In this document: positions 23,075-33,977 of the stretch, piece after piece
How positions within the stretch are numbered: position 1 is the stretch's first letter
Layout: each line of letters starts with the position of its first letter
DNA from: Gigantopelta aegis
Taxonomy: Eukaryota > Mollusca > Gastropoda > Neomphalida > Peltospiridae
DNA length: 64,000 nucleotides
Assembly: GCF_016097555.1 (NCBI RefSeq)
Contig: NC_054712.1
Location: 42,673,999 to 42,737,998 of the forward strand
Reading direction: 5' to 3'
Made by a program: the position numbers and the translations under genes
Notes under the pieces: generated by a model
What the model saw: the letters and a program-made list of their open reading frames with translations, nothing else
The model's database searches: none
Told to the model about the DNA's origin: nothing

Positions 23075-23424
23075 ACTGTGACTGAAGGGACTTGGTTTGC
23101 GGTATGCTCAGTTCCGTGTATTAATGACACTGTAAGAAATCGGTTATATTATGTTGTATGTGATAAATTCCTTTTAGGCCTACGTCTTTGCTTTCTCACG
23201 TCATTACCCCCAGTCCGCTGTATCGTTGTTGTTTTTCTTCCTAGTTAAACCAGGAGAGGCAAAGACATCACCCAACTTCCCTGCGTAATAATGCCGGTAA
23301 TAATAAATAAACAGAATATACTGAATATTATGAGAAACGCAAATTAAACATAGTGTTTTTTTTTTTTCTTGTTGTTGTTTCAGGGTTGTTGATTGTTTTA
23401 TTATTTTTTATTTTTATTTTTTAA
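23075..23424. other. Gene-free stretch
   Basis: No gene or repeat recognised. T-rich runs near 23360-23420. Confidence 0.4.
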
Positions 23425-23680
23425 CCAGCCTCGGTGGTGCAGTGGTTAAGCCATCGGACTACAGGCTGGTAGGTACAGGGTTCGCAGCCCGGTACCGGCT
23501 CCAACCCAGAGCGAATTCTTAAAGGCCACTACACCCTCTTCTCTTTCACTAACCACTAACCAACTAACAACTAACCTACTGTCCTGGACATACAGCCCAG
23601 ATAGCTGAGGTGGGTATGTCCAGGACAGCGTGCTTGAACCTTAATTGGATATAAGCACGAAAATAAGTTGAAATGAAATG
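23425..23680 (+). mobile_element. SINE, family S4, full length
   Basis: Head CCTCGGTGGTGCAGTGGTTA with GGGTTCGCAGCCC, then a body with inverted GTCCTGGACATAC / GTATGTCCAGGAC, and a tail GCTTGAACCTTAATTGGATA ending in GAAAT repeats. Confidence 0.82.
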
Positions 23681-23869
23681 TGGCGGTTTTGTGGAGGGTT
23701 TTTTTGTTGTTGTTTATTTGTTTGTTTGTTTTCTGGGGTCGGTTGGTGGGTGGGTGAGTGTTTTGTTTGTGTTTGTGAGGGGTTAGGTTATTTTTTTTTT
23801 ATTATTGCCACCGACTAACCACCCCCACCCCACACTCGACAACATTGACAATAATAAGTGGGCATCAAG

Positions 23870-24186
23870 GAGAGGAAGGGAGGAAGGAAACGATTTATTT
23901 AACGACGCACTCAACACCTTTTATTTACGGTTATATGGCGTCAGACATATGGTTAAGGACCATACAGATATTGAGGGAGGAAACCCGCTGTCGCCACTTC
24001 ATGGGCTACTCTTTTCAATTAGTAGCAAGGGATCTTTTATATGCACCATCCCATAGACAGGATAGTACATACCACTGCCTTTGATGTACCAGTCGTGGTG
24101 CACTGGCTGGAGCGAGAAATAGCGCAATAGGCCCACTGACATGACGGGGATCGATCCCAGACCGATCGCGCATCAATGAGAGCGTC
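23870..24186 (-). mobile_element. SINE, family S1, head end truncated
   Basis: GGAAACGATTTATTTAACGA to CGATCGCGCATCAATGAGAG. The last bases of the head (box A) are lost. Confidence 0.82.
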
Positions 24187-24279
24187 CTGGACTGTAAGCC
24201 CAGGTAGGTCAGCGGACATCGATACATACGTACACGAATGTGCATAGAACATATCAAATAAGGAAGTGTATATATTTTA

Positions 24280-24330
24280 AAGAACATTGTTTAAAGACAC
24301 CACTAGAGCACATTGACAATAAATCTAGAA
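24280..24330 (-). mobile_element. SINE S2 tail scrap
   Basis: TTTAAAGACACCACTAGAGC, about 50 bp only. Confidence 0.5.
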
Positions 24331-24935
24331 CACAAAACTGTTACCATAATCCAAATTCATATCTCTGCACAAAGCAGAGTCAGCTGGATGTTCAGACAAG
24401 GTCGTAACTGCTAGCATCAAACCGTGACGCTAACACGCGATTCCTAGGCGTGCGTTTCTTTTTATGTTCAGTATACCTATAAGCTAGATTATTAATCATC
24501 ATCTGAGTTTGAAACAAATAATGACAACAACAAAAAACCCACAACACATCAGCGACACAGAAACAATGGCATTAATCTTGTTCTGGTACGAAAGTCAGAT
24601 TGGGAACATACGCATAAAACATATTTCTCATCTTAATAACATTGTCCATTAAAGTCCATAATAACTTAACATCATGTTCTTATTATGTCGAATGGGCCAC
24701 TGAATAATAACAAACGCTGGTAGCTCATTTGTACTATTTAATATCCTAACTGGAACCACACACAGAGAAAAGCTAGATATACCTTTGAATCATCATGAAT
24801 ATTGACCGAAGCAGAAGCGAGACATTTTGAAACCGGGTGTTTGGGTCAGGCGTCACCAGACGGGTTCCCGGCCATTAGAGATCGTGTCGGGTTGGAATTA
24901 CACGACAAAGAAGAAACAGTTAAAGGTGAGATTTG
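24331..24935. other. Gene-free stretch
   Basis: Nothing coding. TGCGTTTCTTTTTATG at about 24448 resembles the inner terminal repeat of the Tc1-like families but has no partner. Confidence 0.4.
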
Positions 24936-25265
24936 TTAAAGGGACATTCAGGAGTTTGACTAACAGAGACTTTTTAACGATTGTAATTACATATCAAATA
25001 TATCTTTCTAAATAAAATATTAGTGGCTGTACACTAAACGTGTTTCTGATCGTTCTAATATTTGTACTAGGTTAAATTTCATTTTATTTTCTAAAATATT
25101 TTTTGGGCTTCTTACAAATATATTAAGACGACCAGAAACACATTGAATATACAGACACTAATATTCTAAAAAAGAAAATATATTTAACACGTAAGTTTAA
25201 TCGTAGAACTATTTTATTAGTCGGAAATATCTTACAATGCAGTAAACTCAGGAATGTCTAATTAA
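24936..25265. mobile_element. TTAA element family M1, internally deleted
   Basis: Opposite orientation to the 7322 copy. TTAA ends kept, right terminal repeat diverged (GGAATGTCTAATTAA), with the central section around the ACGTACGAAA motif lost. Confidence 0.8.
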
Positions 25266-25890
25266 TAACACTAGTTACTAGTATAACATTTACAGGTACA
25301 TGTTTGCTACCGACATCTTAAGGAAGCTATTGTATATATATAAATAAAGTACTTACTATTATTAAAGTTATTAAGTAAATTCATTAAGTACTCATTTAAT
25401 TTAATTTAATTTAAATAACATTTCCCGAAAAAAAAAAATCTTTTTTATTAAGAACGTTTACCTTTTTGACATAGAAATAAATTCAGTTATGTTACAAGCA
25501 TCTATTTCGCTTTCACTTAGAGACAAACAGGTAGCACATTATTTTATATATTTTTTCCTTTCCTTTTACGTCATTGCCCCCGGAGAATGTCACTTTTTCT
25601 CTGTCGTTTTTTGTTTTACTTCAGAAAATAGCATAACAATCTCAGGGTTTAATTTGTATTGTGTTTCATTTGTTTTTAAAAAGATGTGCCCCCCCCCCCC
25701 CCTAGGATTTTGATCTGGGTACGGCCCTGATGTGTTTGTCCAGGACAGCCTTCTTGAACCTTACTTGGATACAAGAGAGAAAATAAATGCACCTTGAATT
25801 AGACATGTCACCGATGTTATATTGCATTTAAGAATGAATACATAAAGCTTTGTTATAGTCGGGAATAATACATTCTAACATGCACTGGTT
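25266..25890. other. Gene-free stretch with an S4 tail
   Basis: AT-rich. A C run at about 25690, and an S4 tail fragment at 25728-25796 (GTCCAGGACAGCCTTCTTGA). Confidence 0.45.
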
Positions 25891-26172
25891 GGGCCCCTGC
25901 GTGTGCTGTAACCTCACCGTGGTGCAGGGGTGTAACATTCTCTTTGAGAATGGCCAATACAGCACAATACAGTTTTGAGTAAAATTCAGTATCCGTAAAA
26001 TTCTGTGATATTTGTGTTTTTGCACAGTTATTTACACTGTTTTTGTTTAAGTCTTGAATTTTTATATTGATGTTGATCATCACTTTATTTATTTGCATTA
26101 CCATAGTTTGACACCCAATAGCCGATGTATTTTTCGTGCTGGGGTGTCGTTAAACATTCATTCATTCATTCA
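25891..26172 (+). mobile_element. SINE, family S5 (ATTC tail), full length
   Basis: Head with CCTCACCGTGGTGCAGGGGT and TTGAGAATGGCCAATACAGC, 3' end GACACCCAATAGCCGATGTA, then GGGGTGTCGTTAAA and ATTC repeats. A second full copy is at 54438-54743. Confidence 0.82.
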
Positions 26173-26312
26173 TTGTTTTTGTTTAAGTCTTGAATTTTTA
26201 TATTGATATTGATCATCACTTTATTTATTTGCATTTACCATAGTTTGACACCCAATAGCCGATGTATTTTTCGTGCTGGGGTGTCGTTAAACATTCATTC
26301 ATTCATTTATTC
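26173..26312 (+). mobile_element. SINE S5, 3' half duplicated in tandem
   Basis: Repeats the last ~140 bp of the preceding SINE, starting TGTTTTTGTTTAAGTCTTGA. The match runs straight on from the first ATTC tract, so this is a local duplication rather than a new insertion. Confidence 0.8.
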
Positions 26313-26329
26313 ATGCACTGGTTGGGACA

Positions 26330-26625
26330 CGGAGCGGGATCTGGATCAGTCGATAACGCGCACGCGTGGGGTGCTGGCGTTGTAGGATCAAACCACCTCA
26401 GTGGACCCAGTGCACCATGTCTGGTATATCAAAATCCGTGGTATGTGTTATCCTGTCTGTGGGATGGTGCATATAAAAGATCCCTTAATATTAATGGAAA
26501 AGTGTAGCAGGTTTCCTCTCTAAGACTATATGTTAGAATTACCAAAATGTTTGAAATCCAATAGCTGATGATTAATAAATCACAATGCTCTAGTGGTGTC
26601 GTTAAACAAAACAAAAACTTTTAAC
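26330..26625 (+). mobile_element. SINE, family S2, variant head
   Basis: Body from GTGGTATGTGTTATCCTGTC and S2 tail. The head differs (GGGATCTGGATCAGTCGATA), so box A/B are weak. Confidence 0.75.
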
Positions 26626-27267
26626 TCTACGCCTCAGACTGACCAATAAACCATGGGACTAAACCTGGCTGTGATGAAAATGGTTAGCGTCTTCTTGGTT
26701 TAGAGAGGTCAACTCCGTTTCAAGTCGTTAATTTGTTTTTTAAGTTTTAAGGATTACAGAATTAGCGGAAAGACGGTATGGCGTCTGTAAAGCCGTAACG
26801 TTTGATGAGTTCGCGGTCCAACGACTGGCGGGAAGAACGTGAAGTATGCGACCACGTGAGGGCCTGTCTGATGGAATGTGTTGCTAAGACTTCCGTGTGT
26901 GGACACGTACGCGAGTGTTTGAGTACTATTTCAATTTAAATCAGGGACTGCGGAACAGGGGAAGAGGCGGAAGAAATGCCCCCACATGCTCCCTTTTTTT
27001 CAAGGGTGGGGGGGGGGGGGGCGGGGGGTTCGGCGGATTCGTCCGAACACCCCGCTGAAGCAAATGGTCCGCTTTCAGAACAAAAACATACAGGTTTATA
27101 CATATTGAGTTTCTGGTGGTGCAAAACCAAAATAGAAAATGAGTCTACTTGGTTCATATCAGAATCCCCCAGGTCCAGATAACGCTACGCCCCTGTTTTT
27201 TCTGTTGTGCTCAGAAGGCTGGATGTCCCTTATTTGAACACCTGAAATTCAAATGCTTTTTCAGGCT
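26626..27267. other. Gene-free stretch
   Basis: Nothing recognised. A G run near 27010 breaks any frame. Confidence 0.4.
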
Positions 27268-27523
27268 ATGCTATGTCAAACATTTGGTAATTTTGACAAT
27301 TAGTCTTAGAGACGAAACCCGCTACATTTCTTCCATTAGTAGCAAGGAATTTATTTATGCACCATCCCTCAGACAGGATAGCATATACCACGGCCTTTGA
27401 TACACCAGTTGTAGTGCACTGTTTGGAACGAGAAATAGCCCAAAGGGCTCATCGACGAGGGTCGATCCCAGACCGAACGCGCATCAAGCGAGCGCTTTAT
27501 CACTGGGCTATTGTATGTCCCGC
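27268..27523 (-). mobile_element. SINE, family S2 body with S1-type head
   Basis: Minus-strand copy lacking the last part of the tail. Head at the right (plus view GAGCGCTTTATCACTGGGCT). Confidence 0.75.
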
Positions 27524-27651
27524 TCCTTGGAAGGTTCAGACCTCAAATTTACATCACCTGGAACCATTGCATTGACAGTGCCTTCCTTCCACCCCTTTCA
27601 AGTACACTCCGCGAGCCATACGATGAGACGTAGCCCAGTGGCCACAATTAA

Positions 27652-27967
27652 AAGTTTGTTTGTTTTGTTTAACGACACCACTGGAGCACATTGATTAATT
27701 AAACATCGGATGTCAAACATTTGGTAATTCTGACTCATAGTCATCAGAGGAAACCCGCTACATTTTTCCTAATGCAGCAAGGGGTCTTTTATATGTACTT
27801 TCCCCACAGCCAGTTAAACACACACTACGGACTCTGTCCAGTTGTGGTGCACTGATTGGAACGAGAAAGAAAAGAAGCCCAATCAGCTGAATGGATCCAC
27901 CGATGTGGTTCGATCCTGTGACGAAAGCACCCCAAGCGAGCACTCAACCGACTGAGCGCAAACCCGC
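27652..27967 (-). mobile_element. SINE, family S2, diverged head
   Basis: TTTAACGACACCACTGGAGC tail to a head reading (minus) GGCGGGTTTGCGCTCAGTCG. Box B region is TCACAGGATCGAACC. Confidence 0.78.
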
Positions 27968-28313
27968 CTCTCTCATGGGCCCCCGTCTGTGTCTTATAGA
28001 TGTTAGCACATAGAATCGAGCCTTCTAGGTGGAACCACCTGTTGCAACCAGTGAACAGAAAGAAAAATATGCACCGCTTAGTTCGTGTTATTTTTTGTAG
28101 CTGGAAAAAACTTGTTTTTTGTTGATTCCCTAACTCATCCCCACCCACGACCCCCGGTTATGTTAGGCTAGGTACGGCCCTGATATCCCTGGGTGATATC
28201 AAGATCTGCAAGTAATTAATACTGGAGTGCGGACGTCATACTACTGTTAGGTGCATCCATACGAACACGGAAATATGCTGAACAAAATATACGCCAGTGT
28301 ATTCATATATATA

Positions 28314-29807
28314 CTCTTCAAAAGAAGAAACGCAAAACCACATTGTCGTAACATTTGGAGAATTGATTTAATTATTGAATGGTGAGTCCGATAATTACCA
28401 AATGTTGCAGGATTGTTCACAATTCACTCTAGTCCATTGTGAGTAAGTGATAGGACACACCACCAAGGTCAAGGTCATCTGGAGTCAATACCGGGTGTGG
28501 CCTCCGCGTGTGTTGACAACTGCCTGGCACCGCCTGCCCATTGAAGCAACCAGAGTACGGATGACGTCCCGGGGGATGGTGGCCCACTCGGCCTGCAAGG
28601 CTGCTGCCAGCTCGGGCAGGGTCTGGGGCTATGGTTGTCGCTGTCGGAGGCGTCGGTCCAACTCGTCCCATAGATGCTCAATTGGGTTCAAATCCGGTGA
28701 TATCGATGGCCAAGGAAGGACATTAATGTTGTTGTTCTGTAGGAAAGCCGTTGTGAGACGTGCTGTGTGAGGCCTGGCGTTGTCATGTTGGAACACTGCG
28801 TTGGCGTTGGCCATAACTGGAACGATGTGTGGCCGAAGGATCTGGTCAATGTAGCCCTGTGCATTCAGGTTGCCCTGCACGTGGACCAGGTCAGTTCTGC
28901 CAGTGTGTGAGATGGCTGCCCACACCATGACACTACCCCCGCCGAATCTGTCCACTTCCTGCACGCAGTTTGCCGCATAACGTTCACCACGACGCCTATA
29001 CACGCGACATCTTCCATCATGACGTCGGAGCAGAAATCGGGACTCGTCACTGAACCACACCTGTCTCCATCGCAGTTGAGGCCATTGTCGATGAATCTGG
29101 CACCACTGCAGTCGGAGTCGACGGTGTTGTGGTGTTAAGATGACACCTCGAACTGGACGTCTGACACGAATTCCTACCTCACGTAGGCGGTTCCGTACGG
29201 TCTGGTCGGATATCCTGCGCAAACCTGGTATTGCTGCGGCTGTGGAGGTGGCAGTAGTCAATCGTTCCCGAAGGTGGCGTACCCGGATGTAGCGGTCCTG
29301 CCCGGGGGTAGTGACCCGTGGTCGACCGGATCTAGGGAGGTCACGTGTTGATCCATGTTGCTGGTAACGGTCCCACAGTCTGGATATGGTGCTTGGGGAC
29401 ACATGGAATGCCCTGGCAACGGCCGTTCTGGATTCGCCTGCGTCTAGTCGGCCGATGGCATTGTTTCTCTGCGGTTCACTGAGACGTGGCATGTCCTGGA
29501 TTGTCAACTGTCGGCCAGATACAGAGGCCAGGCAAGCGAACACCCTGCACTTTTATACTGTCGGTGTTCATGTTGCACGTGCAGACAACGCACGTGCAGT
29601 GGTGACATGGTTTGCACGTGGCTGCGTTTTTGCGAATATTCACATTTTGGAACTTTATTGTACAGTAGCTGCGTTTTATCGAATGTAACCGTGGGAATGT
29701 GTTTGGGACATGCAATGACCTTATATTCACAAAGCATGAACCGGTAGGAAACATAAAATCGGAGTTATAACCCATTTGTACCCTTTTGCGTTTCTTTTTT
29801 TGAAGAG
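28314..29807 (-). mobile_element. Tc1-like transposon, family T1, copy B (one nonsense change)
   Basis: 1494 bp, flanked by TA, with terminal repeats CTCTTCAAAAGAAGAAACGC and GCGTTTCTTTTTTTGAAGAG. The minus-strand transposase is open from 29543 through helix-turn-helix (AVARAFHVSPSTISRLW), VWFSDES, HDNARPHTA and LNPIEHLWDELDRR, with 34 residues between the second Asp and the Glu. It stops after RQRQP, where copies A and C have Gln (CAG to TAG), losing about 50 C-terminal residues but keeping all three catalytic acids. The likely start is MPRLSEPQRN; an upstream in-frame Met extends it by about 17. Confidence 0.93.
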
Positions 29808-30560
29808 TAATATTATATTCTTTAAAAAAAGGAGGGGAACTCTAATAAGAATTTATAATTGGCAAAATTGTAAGGTATGTTAGCTGTGGGGAATCGTTAT
29901 ATGATAATAGTGAATTAATTGGGCTAACATTACAACCGGTAGTTCAGTATTACAGTAGGTTTTATGACCACCAAAGATATTGAAGGACGATTGAGGTCAG
30001 AAGTGAAATTTGAAATTTGATTTTTTTTTATCAATAAATCGCAAATTCAAACAATAAAAAGGACTAAAAACAAAACAATAACAACTGTATGATCAACAGA
30101 ATGAAAACGATTGACAGAAATAATGTTCCACAGTGATTAATCGACCTTCCTGAAAATGGTCAAAATCGAGAATGACACCTTACGCACGTGTTCGGGACAA
30201 CTGCGTGATGTACGTGCAAACATGGAATGTGTTTCAGTGTGTTGATAAACAGATCTGAACGTTCTTTACTAAGATGTCTGTGGTCAAAACGTATGTTCGG
30301 TCAAATAGTTGATATTAACATTAATATTTCAGGTTTCCCTACTTGTTTTTAGGAGTATATAACTATATATAATTGTTTCTTGAAGATAAAATAATTAATT
30401 ATCAAAATAGACCGTAAAAATGTGCCTTAAATATTCACAAAGCATTGATAGATTTAACAGACTCAACAATTAATGGAAATTCAAACTGAATAACTGATAA
30501 TAAGTTACAGAAAGCTAAATTAATATACACGTTACTCTTACTATTTAGTGTAACAATATA
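29808..30560. other. Gene-free AT-rich stretch
   Basis: No gene or repeat recognised. Confidence 0.4.
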
Positions 30561-30612
<52 letters not shown>

Positions 30613-30652
30613 CATACATACATACATACATACATACATACATACATACATA
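30560..30652. repeat. TA then TACA microsatellite
   Basis: About 45 bp of TA followed by about 45 bp of ACAT units. Confidence 0.95.
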
Positions 30653-31207
30653 CTATGCTATAATCATCCATGTTTATGAGACAACAAAAATATCTTTATT
30701 TCTTCTTTATATGTTTGGGGACAACTCTCACATAGAGATTAGCGTAGTTTTGTGATTTGAGTAAATACTGAATTGTCGGTAATTAATAACCGTGTTTGTC
30801 GTCACAGTTACCTAGGAAGTTGTTTATATATTGCCAACTGCCGTCATAAAAAGCTGGCAATGTTTACGTTGTTGTGACATATTGCGTTCCTCTGTCACAC
30901 AGTTACTACTCTCATTCTTCTCGTATTTATGACACGTAGGCCTGTTTTGCACGAAAATTACTCCCGTAGTGCAGGCTCGTGTACATGTCAAGGGGAGGGG
31001 ATGTAGGGAGGGTCGAAAACCCCCCTCCAGTTCAAGCAATTTTGTTCATGTTATTTTTGGGGGGAGCAAGACTTGTTCTTCCTATAAACTTGGCTTGCCA
31101 CAGTCTAGACCTCCCCCCTCCGTTAAAATTCATGCACGTGCGCCTGTAGTGCGCCTCCTGTCTCCGTATCTATGTCTGTATCTCTGTCTATCTGTCTGTC
31201 TGTCTGT
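30653..31207. other. Gene-free stretch with an old repeat
   Basis: 30970-31140 resembles 62340-62515 (GCAAGACTTGTTCTTCCTAT versus GCATGACTCGACCCTCTAT, both followed by CACAGTCTAGA). A TCTG/TCTA run precedes the SINE. Confidence 0.45.
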
Positions 31208-31506
31208 CCCAGTGGTAAAGCGCTCGCTCGATGCGCGATCAGTCTGGGATCGATCCCCGTTGGTGGGCCCATTGGGCTATTTCTCTTTCCAGCCAGGGCA
31301 CCACAAAGGCCGTGGAATGTACTACCCTGTCTGTGGGATGGTGCGTATAAAAGATCCCTTGCTGCTAATCGAAAATGAGTAGCCCATGAAGTGGCGACAG
31401 CGGGTTTCCTCTCTCAATATTTGTGTGGTCCTTAACCATATGTCTGACGCCATATAAAATGTGTTTAGTGCGTCGTTAAATAAAACATTTCCTTCCTTCC
31501 TTCCTT
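31208..31506 (+). mobile_element. SINE, family S1, full length
   Basis: Head CCAGTGGTAAAGCGCTCGCT with GGGATCGATCCCCGT, body, tail GTGCGTCGTTAAATAAAACA and TTCC repeats. Confidence 0.87.
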
Positions 31507-31509
31507 ACT

Positions 31510-31780
31510 TGTCTGAGATGCGATGGGTCGCGGGATCGATAGCCCTCGAGGGACTTGGTGTTTTCCTGTCCCAGCCAGTGCTCCGCGAATGGTATATCAA
31601 AGGCCGTGGTATGTACTGTCCTATCTGGGGGAAAGTGCATATAAAAGATCCCTTGCTATTTGAGAGTAGGTGTAACCTATGTGGTATTAGCGAGTTTCAA
31701 TTATTTATCTTTGTCATACATCAAATACCTGTAGCTTAAAATGTACTTTGATGTCGCTAAAGACACATTCCTTTCCTTCA
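31510..31780 (+). mobile_element. SINE S2-like, old copy
   Basis: GCCAGTGCTCCGCGAATGGT to GATGTCGCTAAAGACACATT. Diverged, with the middle rearranged. Confidence 0.6.
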
Positions 31781-31787
31781 AAGGGAC

Positions 31788-32158
31788 ATACCCTAGTTTT
31801 TAACACTAAGGAATATTTTTAAAACTATTATAGCCGTTTTTGATAACTGAATTCATACTTTACTTAGATTTTATTGTTTAGATTATCCCTTTCCGTGCAT
31901 TCGAAGTGTTTCGGGTAATCCGGGTGTTTTTGATATCACAAAATGCATTTATCATATTTTTAAAAACGCACGTGCGTCTGAGAAGTAACAGTTATGGAGT
32001 CTAGTTTTAGTCTATTTTTAGAGGGTATTTCACCATTTTCAAAGTCACAGACTCATGTTTCACTCAATTGTAACTTTATCCAAATGTGTTACAGGTTTGT
32101 AGATTAACTAAACTTAGTGTTAATTTTCACGGGTTCAAACTAGGGTCTGTCCCTTTAA
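31788..32158. mobile_element. TTAA element family M2, full length
   Basis: AGGGACATACCCTAGTTTTT at the left and AAACTAGGGTCTGTCCCT then TTAA at the right. It ends about 30 bases before a possible 5' leader exon (acceptor TCATTTCAG at 32188) of the Cache-EGF gene. Confidence 0.75.
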
Positions 32159-32301
32159 CGCTAGTTTTTTCGGTCTTTGTCATTTCAGCTATTCTCGCGC
32201 AGCAGTTACGAACATGGTGGGTATAGCAATATGAACACACACAAGAAACCAAACTCCAGTGAAATTATCAAGTAACATCTCAGACATCTAGTCACTCCAA
32301 G

Positions 32302-33260
32302 ATGCACAACATATACGTCGTATTTATAGCCACCACCTGCAGCTTCTTCTGGCTACGGGAGTCCTCTCAGGAGAGGACCATCTACGGTGGAAAATACGAC
32401 TGGCAAAAGTATGACGCCTTTGATGACATCGATGATCGATTCATCGCCATCCAAGCCGGTAACTGCCAGTCGAAGCCAAAAGACGAAATGGTTTTCAGAA
32501 AAGACTCTGTGTCCCAGATCCCCAAATACAATCGTCTGCTCTCCACGGTGTGGTATAAAAACCGGACGTCGCTCGTGCACCTTCACAACATGGCGCTGAA
32601 CCGCGCCTTCTTCTATAGCTACATCTTACAGAAGATGAACGACACCCACTCCTACCACGTCAGCCCCAACTGGATGTACATGTACATGTCCACCACGGCA
32701 GATGTCAACGCCAACCCCAACATGATCAACGGCAGCGCCATCTATTTCGACACTAACTGCAGCTACCCCAACTGGTACACGACGATGCCCTTTAACAAAA
32801 CACTCAACCTGTTTGCACCGAAGGCGTGGCGGTGGGATGATTACAACGACCAGGACAACTACCTTAGAGAACCCACCAAAAAGGTCGTCATGGTAACGGA
32901 TATGGGGGCAGGACGTAGCGCCAATTACACCCACTCGGGTTATAAGATGAATCCTTGGTACACAAAATGGCTTCCAGATATCGCAGGCGATGCGGACTCA
33001 TTAACAAAATTTACGTATACAATCGGCATAAAGTATTCCAACGAAACTGGACGATTCACCCGTAAAGAATTTCTGCATTCTCATTTCTTTGGTCCATCGT
33101 CTCCAAGCCAATCAGAAAAGGACGAGCGGATGCTTCCGGTTCAGTTCACGCAGCCGTACTTCGACTGCAGCGCCGCCAAGAAATGGGTGCTGAGTGCCGT
33201 GTCTCCAGTTGTAGACTACATGCCTCGCTACTCCAACTGGACGCATCTCCGTCGACAGAG
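32302..33260 (+). CDS. GPR158-like: Cache-EGF gene A, exon 1
   Basis: Starts MHNIYVVFIATTCSFFW, a signal peptide, and holds most of Cache-like module 1. Eight or so N-X-S/T sequons (NRTS, NDTH, NGSA, NCSY, NKTL, NYTH, NETG, NWTH) point to an extracellular protein. Donor CAGAG|GTAAAA, phase 2. Reading on would stop at once. Confidence 0.88.
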
Positions 33261-33835
33261 GTAAAAACGCTGTTGTTGAAGTAAATGATACGAAAGCATT
33301 GCCTCTGGGTAGGCCTATTACACAAAGTAAACTATTGCAAGCTTTCACCGCCATAATACGGTCACAATACACATTATTTAATTGTTGGTTAATTGTCATA
33401 ATTTGGGCAAATTCAGTGGTTGTCCTCATGGCTATAATAACTGGAATTGCATTTTGTGCCATACAGAAAATGTACTTACCGCTGGAATTAAGACTAAAGT
33501 CATTTAATAATCAAGTTCATTTTACTTGGTTTTTACTTGTTTTACTGATGTCTTTGGCCTTTAGTATATTGTTTTCTACTTTAACTACGTTTACAAGATA
33601 TAGCAGTAAAAGGTTTAAACGTTTTCACGAAACAATTGCTGGTGTAACTTATTTTATGATGCTGCATTTGTCTTCTCAGACCGGCCTCGGTGGCGTCGTG
33701 GTTAGGCCATCGGTCAACAGGCTGGTAGGTACTGGCTATCCAGATATTTGGCCCGCGACAGACTTGCATGAAACCTTAGTGGTATATGGGCATGTTAAAA
33801 ATACACACTCTGTCTTTCTGTCTCTCTGTCTCTGC

Positions 33836-33922
<87 letters not shown>

Positions 33923-33941
33923 ACAATTTGGGCAAATCCAG

Positions 33942-33977
<36 letters not shown>

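Noticed and set aside
24440-24480. TGCGTTTCTTTTTATG followed by TA, like a lone Tc1-type terminal repeat
   Set aside because: No partner end and no transposase remains; too short to call.
33299-33690. Hydrophobic 127-codon frame in intron 1 of gene A with two membrane-like segments
   Set aside because: AT-rich intron sequence, no family resemblance, no start context, and it runs into a SINE scrap and TC repeat. It is not a displaced receptor core as far as I can see.
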